Below, piece after piece: positions 12,299-20,758 of a DNA stretch of 25,440 bases. Location of the stretch: positions 1 through 25,440 of the forward strand of contig CAJUAN010000037.1 in NCBI GenBank assembly GCA_910584715.1, written 5' to 3'. Within the stretch, counting starts at the first letter, position 1; the number at the start of each line of letters is the position of its first letter. The notes beneath the pieces are model-generated. The model saw only the letters and a list, made by a program, of their open reading frames with translations. It did not search any database and had not been told where the DNA came from. A program made the position numbers and the translations under genes. The stretch comes from an uncultured Oscillospiraceae bacterium (GTDB lineage: Bacteria; Bacillota; Clostridia; Oscillospirales; Ruminococcaceae).

Positions 12299-13012
12299 AT
12301 GACAGAAATAGACAGAATACCCAGATTAAAGCTCAGTGACCTACGGAAGTTAATCCAGAACGCCAACCTTATAGCAGATGCAGGGCGGAAACTCTTCAAT
12401 GAAGGACGGCTTTCCGAGAAGAAAGAGCAGCAGCTTAGAGACCTCTTCCAAAAAGCAAGCAAATGTAGTTTTGAATTGGGGGAAACCTCCATCACACTCC
12501 AAGCGATAGCAGACAGCGGAACTCTGGAGTTAGAGGGCTTTGTGTTTTCATGGATGATGGAGGACGGGCGCAAGGCTACTCAAAAGGTCTGGCTCACTTC
12601 GGAGGATAGCAACTTAGACAAAGGAAGAGTGCTTTACTTCGTTTGTCCTTATGGCGGAAAGAATTGCAGAAAGTTATATTTCACTGAGAGGAGTGGATTT
12701 GTAGGGAGGGCGGCTTTTACTCACACTTACAGCGATAGGAACCTAAGCCACCGAGATAGAGCGCAAGTCAAACTAATAAATCAGATGAATAGGGAGGAAA
12801 AATTACTCTCCAATGCTGGCGGCAAGCGTATGTTTTATAGAGGGGAACTTACAAAGTACGGGCGGCAGGTAATAAACACAATGCATAAGCCCTCCGCAGC
12901 TTCTCAATTGGCGGAAGTCTTTGGACTATCCAGAAGAGTTGGGAAAACAGCGAGACCAACGAAAATAAAGCCGATGGCAACACCTCCGCCAAGGGAATGG
13001 GGGTTGAAGTAG
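12299..13012 (+). CDS. Hypothetical CPxxGxxC protein, 237 aa (second copy)
   Basis: Identical to the product of 993-1706: charged helical N-terminus, central FVCPYGGKNCRKLYF knuckle with only one cysteine pair (C116, C123), basic proline-rich tail. A nucleic-acid-binding role is possible; the function is not recognised. Confidence 0.75.
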   Translation: MTEIDRIPRLKLSDLRKLIQNANLIADAGRKLFNEGRLSEKKEQQLRDLFQKASKCSFELGETSITLQAIADSGTLELEGFVFSWMMEDGRKATQKVWLTSEDSNLDKGRVLYFVCPYGGKNCRKLYFTERSGFVGRAAFTHTYSDRNLSHRDRAQVKLINQMNREEKLLSNAGGKRMFYRGELTKYGRQVINTMHKPSAASQLAEVFGLSRRVGKTARPTKIKPMATPPPREWGLK

Positions 13013-13241
13013 AATCTAAATGAGAGGAGGTTATCAGACTTCCAACACTACCAAAAACCGAACATAAAAGAACCGAATAACAGAGGAGGGCGCAGTAAGA
13101 GCGGCACTCCTCTTTGCGCTTTACAAAGAGCCACCAGACCAAGACAAGAAACAACGGAGTTACAACGGATGGCACACCGAATCCAAAAGAGGAAAAGGTG
13201 AAAGGATTATTATCTAAAGTAGATAAAAATAGGTAATAAAA

Positions 13242-13401
13242 CTCCGACTTTGGAGGAGTCTCCTCTTATTGCTCAATGCAATTGCGAGGTATGTTTTGCG
13301 CTGCGCAAAACCTTTTTTGCAGCCAATAACTCCATAGTCGTATGCACGCACGCAAGAGAGGTTAATCAGTCAGTCAGGCGGAGAGGTGACTAACTGACTA
13401 A
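13242..13401. ncRNA. Structured element E1, second copy
   Basis: Identical to 1936-2095 with hairpins I-IV in order. See that entry for the pairing and its comparison with E2. Confidence 0.55.
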
Positions 13402-13445
13402 TCACTATATCAGTGAAAATATTGTGGTAAAGCAGTGAAAAGAGA

Positions 13446-13572
13446 GCGGAGGTCTCCGACTTCGGAGGAGACTCTCTATAACTGCCCTACGCAGTAGCAA
13501 GGTGTCTTTTGAGTTACCTCAAAAGGTTTCGCGGTACTCTCCCGTCAGAGCCGGAGGAGGCTAACCGGACGG
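13446..13572. ncRNA. Structured element E2, second copy
   Basis: Identical to 2140-2266. It is the paralogue of E1 with compensatory changes in hairpins II and III. Confidence 0.55.
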
Positions 13573-13667
13573 ACAGGCCGACAAGGTTTAACTCTTAAAG
13601 GAGAAGCCCACTCAACAATGAAAGGAAATTATTTCCTAAAAATGTTTCCTGTTATGGAACTATTTAG

Positions 13668-13675
13668 TATCTTTG
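13668..13675 (+). promoter_or_regulatory. Bacteroidetes -7 box for the module B toxin-antitoxin operon
   Basis: TATCTTTG, 19 nt before the toxin start at 13695, with the palindromic operator candidate at 13623-13637. Both are identical to the module A operon. Confidence 0.65.
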
Positions 13676-13694
13676 CAGCGTTATAATAAAGACT

Positions 13695-14042
13695 ATGGAC
13701 AGACCCTTATTTCAATTGCTTTTATTAGAGACAGCGAGAGACTTTCTTAAGACCCTCCCGATACAGGCACGGAATAAGATATACTACAATATCAAGAAAG
13801 TGCAAGGAGGTATTAAGGATAACGAACTATTCAAGAAATTGGATAACTCCGAAATATGGGAATTCCGTACCCTATACCAAGGAACGGCCTACAGGCTATT
13901 CTCCTTTTGGGATAAGGATTCCGAAACGCTTATAGTAGCGACACACGGAATAATAAAGAAAACGCAGAAAACGCCCTCCAAGGAGATAGCCCGAGCCGAG
14001 GAGATAAGGAGAAAATATTTCGAGGCTAAAAATAATCAATGA
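13695..14042 (+). CDS. HigB/Gp49-like toxin, module B
   Basis: 115 aa with the same motifs as the module A toxin (WEFRTLYQ, YRLFSFWDKD, IIKKTQKTP). It differs at six residues (for example A13T, V40I/R41K, E50D, V80I, M104I), all conservative, while the DNA differs at many more, mainly third positions; this suggests long divergence under purifying selection on the DNA downstream of the perfect repeat. The antitoxin follows after one base. Because both toxin-antitoxin pairs share the operator region, cross-repression is likely. Confidence 0.88.
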   Translation: MDRPLFQLLLLETARDFLKTLPIQARNKIYYNIKKVQGGIKDNELFKKLDNSEIWEFRTLYQGTAYRLFSFWDKDSETLIVATHGIIKKTQKTPSKEIARAEEIRRKYFEAKNNQ

Positions 14043-14043
14043 T

Positions 14044-14376
14044 ATGAGACAAATAGGCGATATGAAACTTTACTCCTTTGATGAGGTTTTAGACGAGGAC
14101 TTAGGGAAAGTAGGTACTCCGGATCGAGACGCTTTCGAGGCTGAGGTAGCGGAGGAGATACGCGCCTATCATATAGGCGAGGCTATCCGGCAAGCCCGAA
14201 AAGAGAAGAATCTCACACAGGAGCAATTAGGCGAACTGATGGGAGTGCAAAGAGCGCAGATCTCCAAAATCGAAAGCGGAAAGAACCTAAACTTTTCCAC
14301 TATTGCCCGAGCCTTTAAGGCTATGGGGATTCCGGCTAATTTGGCTTTTGGAGGAGTATCTTTGTCCCTTTGGTAA
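14044..14376 (+). CDS. HigA-type XRE antitoxin, module B
   Basis: 110 aa (or 104 aa from the inner ATG at 14062, the more typical family start MKLYSFDEV). The XRE helix-turn-helix (IGEAIRQARKEKNLTQEQLG, VQRAQISKIESGKNL) is nearly unchanged from module A. Differences gather in residues 27-49 (PDRDAFEAEVAEEI against PERDAFEADVEAEI). It should neutralise the adjacent toxin and, because the DNA-reading helix is conserved, probably binds the same palindrome as its module A counterpart. Confidence 0.88.
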   Translation: MRQIGDMKLYSFDEVLDEDLGKVGTPDRDAFEAEVAEEIRAYHIGEAIRQARKEKNLTQEQLGELMGVQRAQISKIESGKNLNFSTIARAFKAMGIPANLAFGGVSLSLW

Positions 14377-14403
14377 GCAAATAGATTACTCTAAGGTTAA
14401 CGG

Positions 14404-14431
14404 AGAGGAGGCTAAGCGGTCTCCTCTTTTT
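14404..14431 (+). terminator. Terminator after the module B toxin-antitoxin operon
   Basis: AGAGGAG (14404-14410) pairs with CTCCTCT (14421-14427) around a 10-nt loop, followed by a T-run. It occupies the same place as the module A terminator but has a different sequence. Confidence 0.7.
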
Positions 14432-14516
14432 GTGTTATAATATGGCTAAAGGATATTTGAGGAGGTAGTAGAAAAAATATTTAGTGTAATGTAGTGTGTA
14501 ATTCGGAATTTATTAT

Positions 14517-14524
14517 TATCTTTG
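14517..14524 (+). promoter_or_regulatory. Bacteroidetes -7 box TATCTTTG for the module B recombinase
   Basis: TATCTTTG followed by CATATCG, 28 nt before the ATG at 14552. The leader is A/T-rich and has no Shine-Dalgarno sequence. The region 14432-14516 upstream shows no clear -33 box. Confidence 0.6.
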
Positions 14525-14551
14525 CATATCGTAATTAGTAAACTATAAAAT

Positions 14552-15514
14552 ATGAATACGACAGAGACAAATATAGCAACGATTCAGCCGGAGGAGGTAG
14601 CAGCTATCCCCTCTAAGGTTACTAATTGGCGAGACCTCCTCTCCTATTTCGTATCGACACAGGATGTAAAAGAGAGCAGCCGGAAACTCTATAGCCGGAC
14701 TCTGAAACTATTCTTTGAATGGGTAGAGGAGAAAGGAAAGGTAATAGCCGGACTGACTCGAACCGATATAATAGAATACAAAGAGGATTTATTCGGAAAG
14801 GGACTCTCCTCCCTGTCTGTAGCCTCCTATCTGACCTCCCTCCGCAAGTTTTATGAATGGGCGGAAGCGGAGAAACTATACCCGAATATTGTAAAGGGAG
14901 TTAAGACCCCTCGCAGAGTGCAGACCTTTAAGAAGCAGCACCTCACCGAGGAGAAAAGCGGAGAACTCCTCTCGCACTTCGAGAGCCTGTCCCTCCGTGA
15001 CTTCGCTATAGTTAATCTTATTCTCCGGACAGGTCTCCGGACTATCGAGGTAGTAAGAGCAGACGTAGGAGATATTACTTTTAAGGGAGGTAGACGTATT
15101 CTCCGAGTATGGGGAAAGGGACACGACACAAAGGACGATTTTGTAGTATTGACGGATAAGACCTTTGAGCCGATAAAGAGATACCTCGACACTCGAAAGG
15201 GAGCGAAACCGACAGAGCCTCTATTCTCCTCCGATAGCCACCGCAATAGCGGAGAACGTCTCACGACTCGCACTATTAGCGGACTCTGTAAGGGAGGGCT
15301 TAAAGCTATAGGATTGGACGGACGAGAGTTTACGGCTCACTCCCTCCGGCACACTACCGCAGTAACGATATTAAAGAACGGAGGAGACCTCACACAGGCG
15401 CAAAACGTACTCCGGCACACCTCACCGACCACGACTCAAATATATGTCGAGTCGATCAAGGAGGAACTTAGATTACAGAACGCCCCCGAGGCACTAATAG
15501 ACGCAGCTTTCTAA
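14552..15514 (+). CDS. Tyrosine recombinase (XerC/D-like integrase), module B
   Basis: 320 aa with a core-binding domain (about 25-110) and a complete catalytic set: R163 in RTGLRT, K189 in VWGKGH, H263 and R266 in AHSLRH, H289 in VLRHTS, Y298 in QIYVES. It aligns with the module A recombinase nearly gap-free from SSRKLY onward, with an unrelated N-terminal leader of about 20 residues. It lacks the nearby tandem and inverted repeats that precede the module A gene. Its stop overlaps the start of the 334-aa unknown by one base (TAATG), so it heads an operon with that gene and the SSB-like gene. Confidence 0.93.
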   Translation: MNTTETNIATIQPEEVAAIPSKVTNWRDLLSYFVSTQDVKESSRKLYSRTLKLFFEWVEEKGKVIAGLTRTDIIEYKEDLFGKGLSSLSVASYLTSLRKFYEWAEAEKLYPNIVKGVKTPRRVQTFKKQHLTEEKSGELLSHFESLSLRDFAIVNLILRTGLRTIEVVRADVGDITFKGGRRILRVWGKGHDTKDDFVVLTDKTFEPIKRYLDTRKGAKPTEPLFSSDSHRNSGERLTTRTISGLCKGGLKAIGLDGREFTAHSLRHTTAVTILKNGGDLTQAQNVLRHTSPTTTQIYVESIKEELRLQNAPEALIDAAF

Positions 15515-16518
15515 TGATGGACTTTAAGGAACTTTTAGCACGTATCGAGGAGGGCAGGGCTAAACGCCTCGCCCTCCCTGTAGCGGAACGACTCCGGCTC
15601 TATAGAGAGGAAGCAGTCGAGGATTTAGTAGAATACGGCTACCTGTCCCCCGATGAGGCGGAGCAGTACAGGAAACCGCTCTCCGCCCTGCCCTCCGACC
15701 GGAAAGGACTTATAGTAGCCTATTTCCTTAAAGGTCTCTACGATCCGAATGTAACAGACCTCGAAGATACGACCTCACTACAGAATTTTATAAGAGGATT
15801 CCGGCTACCGGAAAGAGGATTCGGAAAGGGAGACCGGACTATAGCCGATGTCCTTTCGCCCGAGGAGGGGAAAGAATTCCGGACAGGTTACCGGAAACTG
15901 ACTACCGCCTCCGGACTTCGCAGAGCGGAGGACTTTATCGACTCGAAACGTAGACGGCTTAGAGACCGCCTCCTCCGGACGATGAGGGCGAGAGTAGCCT
16001 CCGCCCTGTCCCTCGAACCTGTCAAGGAGGACGGAGAGACCCTCGACTCTACTCCCTATCTCCGAGACTACGCAGTAGAACACGGCTACCGCCCGAGGGC
16101 TAAAACTATATCCGCCTCCGACCGACAGGCGATAGAGAGCGCAGCCTCTTACTATCTCGACCTTTTAGAACTCTGTTACCTCAACGGACAGGGAGAGGAA
16201 CGTAGGACGGAGAAATATCCTCGCTACCTGTCCGAGGATTCCGGAAAATGGGACGAGACCTTTTACTACGATGATGAGGTAGACGAGGCTCTAACCGAAT
16301 ATTCGGACGTTTACGGAGTATTGGAGGATATAGTCGAGAACTACTATAACGACTCTACCGCAAAGGATATGATCGATATGGTAAAGAATTTCGACTCTCG
16401 CTATTACACCTATCGAGATGGGAAACCGACCGAGACCGACAGGATAGAGGAGGACTTAGTTTTAGGGAGACTCCTTAACTCGAAATTCAGATACTTAATA
16501 GACGAAAAGTTATGTTAG
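15514..16518 (+). CDS. Unknown 334-aa acidic protein, module B only
   Basis: I do not recognise this protein. It is highly charged with many Arg/Glu pairs and no signal peptide, membrane segment or cysteine motif. Segments that stand out are an N-terminal helical region (ERLRLYREEAVEDLVEYGYL, 25-44), a basic stretch (SKRRRLRDRLLRTMRARVAS, about 146-165) and an acidic tyrosine-rich part (FYYDDEVDEALTEYSDVYG, about 237-255). The start overlaps the recombinase stop (ATG 15517 is also possible), and its stop overlaps the next start by 7 bp. Module A joins the recombinase directly to the primase-helicase and lacks this gene. The context suggests a replication or recombination accessory, but there is no direct evidence. 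Confidence 0.75.
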   Translation: MMDFKELLARIEEGRAKRLALPVAERLRLYREEAVEDLVEYGYLSPDEAEQYRKPLSALPSDRKGLIVAYFLKGLYDPNVTDLEDTTSLQNFIRGFRLPERGFGKGDRTIADVLSPEEGKEFRTGYRKLTTASGLRRAEDFIDSKRRRLRDRLLRTMRARVASALSLEPVKEDGETLDSTPYLRDYAVEHGYRPRAKTISASDRQAIESAASYYLDLLELCYLNGQGEERRTEKYPRYLSEDSGKWDETFYYDDEVDEALTEYSDVYGVLEDIVENYYNDSTAKDMIDMVKNFDSRYYTYRDGKPTETDRIEEDLVLGRLLNSKFRYLIDEKLC

Positions 16519-17036
16519 GACAGAGGACAGAACAGGCACAGGGGAGGCGCAAAACCTACCTCAACATAAAGAACGGAGCAGTAGTCAAGCGCACCGCCAC
16601 CGGAGAGGAAAGCTATACCTATGTCGAGGGGAAATTAGAGGCTATATCCCAAAAGGAACGCAACTTTAGAAATGAGGTAGTAGTCTATTGGTATATTGAC
16701 CTCCGAGACGAGGATAGCGGAGAACTCTACTCGATAGGATTCCCCTACGGCTCTAACACCTTTAAGAGCGTTATTCTCGCCCTCGCCTCTCCGATGGGAC
16801 TCACCGCAGTAAATAACGGCTCAGTAGTCCGGATAGAACCTTATACCCGAAACGGCTACGACAAAATAGTAGTATGGGGAGAGGGAGTTAAACTCGATTG
16901 GGTAGTTAAGACCCTCCCTCCTGTCTATGAGAGAATGATAGGCGGACGAAAGGTTAAGGACGATAGCGAGCGAATGAATTATATTTGCTCTTTGGTCTCG
17001 CAGATACAGAACGCGACTCCGACTCCGGCACGATAA
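16512..17036 (+). CDS. Putative OB-fold single-stranded DNA-binding protein, module B only
   Basis: 174 aa. The pattern recalls SSB-like proteins of Bacteroides phages (crAss-like replication modules): a first strand TYLNIKNGAVVKR (15-27), a SYTYVEGKLEAI segment (34-45), VVVYWYIDLRDEDSGELYSI (57-75, alternating hydrophobic strand plus acidic turn), SVILALASP, then VVRIEPYTRNGYDKIVVWGE (about 105-124) and KLDWVV. These would be the strands of an OB fold that holds single-stranded DNA. It sits immediately before the primase-helicase, where an SSB would act. There is no acidic C-terminal tip of the E. coli SSB kind; the end is short and polar. The assignment is by pattern and context. Confidence 0.6.
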   Translation: MLGQRTEQAQGRRKTYLNIKNGAVVKRTATGEESYTYVEGKLEAISQKERNFRNEVVVYWYIDLRDEDSGELYSIGFPYGSNTFKSVILALASPMGLTAVNNGSVVRIEPYTRNGYDKIVVWGEGVKLDWVVKTLPPVYERMIGGRKVKDDSERMNYICSLVSQIQNATPTPAR

Positions 17037-17039
17037 TAG

Positions 17040-17050
17040 AATAGGTAAAC
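17040..17050 (+). promoter_or_regulatory. Intergenic motif AATAGGTAAAC, copy 1 of 5 in module B
   Basis: AATAGGTAAAC stands between the SSB-like gene and the primase-helicase, followed by an A/T-rich leader to the ATG at 17074. The same motif starts the gaps at 19663, 20721, 21353 and 23055, always within a few bases of a stop codon, except at 23055. Confidence 0.5.
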
Positions 17051-17073
17051 TTTATTACAAATAATAAAATAAT

Positions 17074-19662
17074 ATGGCTAACGCCCTCACAGAATTTAAG
17101 GAAAGAGAGATACTCCCTCGCCTGTTACAGAGCGGATATATTACGACCGCTTTCCCTCGATGGGAGTTTAAGGAGAGAGGCTCTAAATGGGTAACGCCCT
17201 ATCACGTCTCCGGAGACCGCTCTAAGAGCAGCCTCGACCAAAGCTATATCTATAAGAATGGGAATAGCCTCCACGACCAAAACGGAGACAAGCTCTCTAT
17301 AGTCGATCTCTATATGAGGGAGACCGGACAGGACTACCCGACCGCCCTCCGGTCTCTCGCTGACCTTTGCGGAGTAGGACACCTATTCCCCGAATTCGAT
17401 AGCGAGGAGGCGAGAGCCTATAAGGAGACACAGGACAGGAGAGAGGAGGCTAACGCCCGATTCGTCTCCGCCCTATGGAGCGGAACTTCGGAAGCTAACC
17501 GAGTCCTCGATTATCTACGCTCTCGCAGATGGACGGACGAGGAGATAAGGTCTACCGGATTCGGCTACGCTGATGAGGAGTTAGTAGCCCTCCTCCCCTA
17601 TTGCGATACGCACAGGAAAGAGGACGAAAAACCGAATACCCTTATAGGGAGAAGTCACCGCCTAACTATCCCCTATCGAGGAGGGAGCAGTCTCTACGGA
17701 TTCAAGTTTAGAGATATTGATCACTCCGAGAAAGAGGCACAGGCGAAAGCACAGGGACAGGAGTATAAGATAAAGAAATATCAAAATACTTTTGGCCTGT
17801 CGAGGAACGCGGACTTTTTCGGGATTCCTCTTTCTGTCGATGATATAGTAGTAGTCGAGGGAGAATTAGACGCACTCCACCCGAAAGCAAAAGGAGCGGA
17901 TAACGTAGTAGCCACGACCGGAGGGAAAGCGACCTCCGACCAGATAGACGCAGCACTAAGGAGAGGCGTTAAAAGGTTTACGCTACTATATGACAATGAC
18001 GATGCCGGACGAGGATTTATAGCAGACTCTGTAAAAGCTATCGAGGCGAGAGGAGCGGAGGTCTATATAGCCTATTTCCCCGAGGGAGTAAAGGACGCGG
18101 ACGAGTATTTAGAGACTCACTCCTTAGAGGATTGGAACTCTCTAATTAAAGCAGCTACCCCCTCCTACTATTATCACTACGATATTATCCGGAATAAATA
18201 TATTTCCTTACAGGACGCACAGGGCGGAGAGTTAACTATGAAACAGAGGGAGGACTTTTTCTCCGAAGTAGAGGCTCTCCTTAATTCGCCCTCGATGATA
18301 CAACGCCCCCACAATAGGGAACTTATTAAGGACGAACTCCGGAAAGAGGAGCAGTATTTACGTTTTAGCCTGTCGGACTTCGAGGAATGGGCGGATAGAG
18401 CCTACCTCCGCAAACAGGCACAGGACAGGAGACAGGCGATAGTTAACGCCTCGACTTCTATAGCCTCCCTGTTACAGGAGGGCAAAACGGACGAGGCTCT
18501 AATGCTGATGAGAGAGACCGCCTCGAAACAGGGCGCACAGGATAAGGCTACGGAATTTTCTAAAGTATTCTCGCCCCTGTCCTCCGCTAACTTCGACTCC
18601 TACCTCTCCGAGATTCCGGAGGGGATTCCGACCGGAATAACCTTTAAGGAGGGACACAACGAAACAAAGCTAACTCTCAATAGCGGACTGACCTTTATTT
18701 GCGGATATAGAGGCCACGGAAAAACCTCCTTTCTGAATAACATAGCCCTCAACGAGGTAAAGAGAAATATTTACCTCCGGACAGGGAAGAGCGTACTCTA
18801 TTTTTCCTATGAGGTAGACAAGCGCAGACTTATAGCCGACCTCCTTAATACCTATGTCAATGACCCCGAACTCCAACGTAGCCGGACTCCTATAGACGCT
18901 ATCCACTCCTATTTTAAGGGGAACGGAGAGCAGCACTTTAATAGTAGAAACCCCCGAAAGGACGGACTCTCGCACTATCAATATTTTTTGAGACGTAAGG
19001 AGGAATTTCAACGAGACTATATAGGGAGCGGAAACCTAATAATAGTCGATGAGGCGTACAAGGTAGAGAAGCTATTAGACGCGATCCGTTACTACCTGTC
19101 CCTCTACCGACCCTCTATAGTATGTATCGACTACGCGCAGTTAATCTATTCCGAGGACTACTCCCGACTGAGAACCGAGGAGATTAAGAAAGTAGTAAAC
19201 GATATTAAGGACTTCGCGAATAAGGAGGGGATTCCTTTCGTACTCGCAGCGCAGTTTAACAGGGAGGTCTATACGCCTGTCTCTGTCGATACTCGCAATA
19301 TTGGAGAGGGCGGAGACTTCGAGCGAATAGCGGACACCTGTATAGGACTATTCAACCTTAAGGAACTCCGAGGAGGTATCAAAGGACAAAAGGACGAGGA
19401 GGCGGAGGCGAAGAAACTACTCTCCCGACTGACAGGAGAGAGTATAACGGAACTCGCACCTATCCCGAATAAGCTATTTGTCCGGCTGATGAAACGCAGA
19501 TACGGCTATTATCCTATCGACACTCTTTTAGATTGGGAGGGACGGACAAAGAAAATAACCCTCAACGATGAGGAGGAACTCCTAAAGAGGCCGGAGGATG
19601 CCTACGAGACCCCGACACAATCCCCCGAACAGGAACAGACGGACGAGCCATGCCCTTTTTGA
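17074..19662 (+). CDS. TOPRIM primase / DnaB-type helicase fusion, module B
   Basis: 862 aa. N-terminal primase-like region with GDKLSIVDLYMRE and PTALRSLADLCGVG (72-102) but without the zinc-ribbon cysteines. TOPRIM: VVVEGELDAL (262-264 are EGE), acidic motif LLYDNDDAG (306-310), then KDADEYLE. A helical linker follows, then the DnaB-type RecA core: Walker A GYRGHGKT (544-551), Walker B IVCIDYAQLI, and the motif LAAQFNRE. It should be a bifunctional replicative primase-helicase for module B. Length and domain order match the module A enzyme, although the sequences have diverged considerably. The start is well placed after an A/T-rich leader. Confidence 0.9.
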   Translation: MANALTEFKEREILPRLLQSGYITTAFPRWEFKERGSKWVTPYHVSGDRSKSSLDQSYIYKNGNSLHDQNGDKLSIVDLYMRETGQDYPTALRSLADLCGVGHLFPEFDSEEARAYKETQDRREEANARFVSALWSGTSEANRVLDYLRSRRWTDEEIRSTGFGYADEELVALLPYCDTHRKEDEKPNTLIGRSHRLTIPYRGGSSLYGFKFRDIDHSEKEAQAKAQGQEYKIKKYQNTFGLSRNADFFGIPLSVDDIVVVEGELDALHPKAKGADNVVATTGGKATSDQIDAALRRGVKRFTLLYDNDDAGRGFIADSVKAIEARGAEVYIAYFPEGVKDADEYLETHSLEDWNSLIKAATPSYYYHYDIIRNKYISLQDAQGGELTMKQREDFFSEVEALLNSPSMIQRPHNRELIKDELRKEEQYLRFSLSDFEEWADRAYLRKQAQDRRQAIVNASTSIASLLQEGKTDEALMLMRETASKQGAQDKATEFSKVFSPLSSANFDSYLSEIPEGIPTGITFKEGHNETKLTLNSGLTFICGYRGHGKTSFLNNIALNEVKRNIYLRTGKSVLYFSYEVDKRRLIADLLNTYVNDPELQRSRTPIDAIHSYFKGNGEQHFNSRNPRKDGLSHYQYFLRRKEEFQRDYIGSGNLIIVDEAYKVEKLLDAIRYYLSLYRPSIVCIDYAQLIYSEDYSRLRTEEIKKVVNDIKDFANKEGIPFVLAAQFNREVYTPVSVDTRNIGEGGDFERIADTCIGLFNLKELRGGIKGQKDEEAEAKKLLSRLTGESITELAPIPNKLFVRLMKRRYGYYPIDTLLDWEGRTKKITLNDEEELLKRPEDAYETPTQSPEQEQTDEPCPF

Positions 19663-19700
19663 AATAGGTAAACAAGTAATATAGTAATATTCGCACAGAG
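19663..19700 (+). promoter_or_regulatory. Intergenic motif AATAGGTAAACAAGTAAT, copy 2, with possible variant -7 box
   Basis: The motif occupies 19663-19680 and continues as ATAGTAAT; TAATATTCGCA follows at about 19685-19695. TTCG in place of TTTG would be a variant Bacteroidetes -7 box. The combined unit looks like the promoter of the 81-aa gene and parA. Confidence 0.5.
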
Positions 19701-19725
19701 TAAACAACTCACAAAATAATATAAT

Positions 19726-19971
19726 ATGGATAGCCACTACAGAACCGAGAAAGCGGACGGAGTTATTACCCTATGGGACGATGCCGAGGGAATAGGACTC
19801 CGATTCAAAGAGGGCGAGACCCTTTCTCGCTATACCTCCTCGATTATACTCTCCGACCCCTCTATTATGGAGACGGAGGAAGGAGTCGAGAAAGTAGACC
19901 GGATTAGTAAGGAACTAACCGCACAGGCGGAACGAGACTACCCGACCGAATTTCAACCCCTCAAAGATTAA
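19726..19971 (+). CDS. Small acidic hypothetical protein, 81 aa, upstream of parA (module B only)
   Basis: Not recognised. Short strand-like segments (GVITLWDDAEGIGLRFKEG, 13-31; SSIILSD, 38-44) are followed by an acidic helical tail (EEGVEKVDRISKELTAQAER). It has no membrane segment or cysteine. It lies 6 bp before parA behind the promoter-like motif at 19663, so it is likely co-transcribed and may influence partition. Module A has no counterpart. Confidence 0.65.
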   Translation: MDSHYRTEKADGVITLWDDAEGIGLRFKEGETLSRYTSSIILSDPSIMETEEGVEKVDRISKELTAQAERDYPTEFQPLKD

Positions 19972-19977
19972 AGGACT

Positions 19978-20721
19978 ATGACCCGAATAATAGCAGTAGC
20001 GAACCACAAGGGAGGCGTAGGCAAAACCACCTCCGTAGCCTGTATAGGAGCAGCACTCGCCCGACACGGAAAGAGAACTCTCCTTATAGACTTAGACGCG
20101 CAGCAGAACCTAACCTTTACTCTGATAGGAGACAAGGAAGCGGAGAGCAGCGTTTACGATTCTCTTATTAAAGGGACTCCCCTCCCTGTAGTCGAGATAG
20201 CGGAAAACCTCGACCTTATACCCTCCTCTCTCGAATTGGCGAGAGCGGAGACCGACCTCTCCTCAAAGCTGATGAGGGAGGCGCAGCTTAAGAACCGCAT
20301 AGCGGAGATAGCCGGAGACTACGATTATATTCTCCTCGACTGCCCTCCCTCTTTGGGACTGATCACGACCAACGCTTTAGTAGCAGCCACGGAGTTATAT
20401 ATACCTCTGACGGCTGAGGCTCTCCCCCTTAAAGGTCTAACTATGCTCGATGAGGTAGTAGGGGAAATTCGACAGGCGATTAACCCGACCCTCAAATTAG
20501 GCGGAGTATTCATTACCCGATATAATAACCGGAAACTGAATAAGGACGTAGTAGACGCTATTTTCTCCCGATATGGCTCTAAGGTATTCTCTACGAAGAT
20601 ACGCGAAAATATCTCCCTCGCTGAAATGCCTGTTACCGGAATGTCGATATTTGAATACGACCCGACCTCCAACGGAGCAAGGGACTACGAGGCACTGACC
20701 GAGGAGATACTCTCCCGATAA
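19978..20721 (+). CDS. parA: ParA-family partition ATPase, module B
   Basis: 247 aa. Deviant Walker A KGGVGKTT at residues 11-18, A' motif LLIDLDAQQNL, Walker B YILLDCPPSLGL, and PLTAEALPLKGL as in module A's ParA. It is the small type without an N-terminal HTH. It should partition plasmid copies with the ribbon-helix-helix protein encoded 37 bp downstream. Unlike module A's parA, it has a leader and a preceding co-transcribed small gene instead of a leaderless promoter. Two related but diverged ParA systems in one molecule would normally partition independently if their centromeres differ. Confidence 0.93.
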   Translation: MTRIIAVANHKGGVGKTTSVACIGAALARHGKRTLLIDLDAQQNLTFTLIGDKEAESSVYDSLIKGTPLPVVEIAENLDLIPSSLELARAETDLSSKLMREAQLKNRIAEIAGDYDYILLDCPPSLGLITTNALVAATELYIPLTAEALPLKGLTMLDEVVGEIRQAINPTLKLGGVFITRYNNRKLNKDVVDAIFSRYGSKVFSTKIRENISLAEMPVTGMSIFEYDPTSNGARDYEALTEEILSR

Positions 20722-20758
20722 ATAGGTAATCTAATAACATAATAATATCATTTTCGCG
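20721..20758 (+). promoter_or_regulatory. Intergenic motif AATAGGTAATCTAATAAC, copy 3, with TTTTCG box
   Basis: The motif starts at the last base of the parA stop. It is followed by TATCATTTTCGCG ending just before the ATG at 20759, which mimics the TATCTTTGCACC-ATG arrangement upstream of module A's parA but with TTCG. It may drive a nearly leaderless message for the ParA partner. Confidence 0.45.

Larger units (their letters stand above)
13013..13694. other. 682-bp structured non-coding region, second copy
   Basis: Identical to 1707-2388. It contains the pseudoknot/terminator (13082-13119), the TATCTAAAGTAGATA site (13209-13232), E1 (13242-13401), E2 (13446-13572), the palindrome AGGAAAT-T-ATTTCCT (13623-13637) and the -7 box (13668-13675). 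Here it stands upstream of the module B toxin-antitoxin genes. The right-hand copy of the inverted-repeat site is absent from module B. Confidence 0.7.
11307..13720. repeat. Long perfect direct repeat, copy 2 (leads into module B)
   Basis: Copy 2 of the 2414-bp repeat. Its upstream neighbour is the fourth A-type iteron and the module A initiator; its downstream neighbour is the module B version of the toxin gene. The B-type iterons (25381 on) have no counterpart at the start of this copy, so the copy carries module A's origin, not module B's. Confidence 0.95.
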
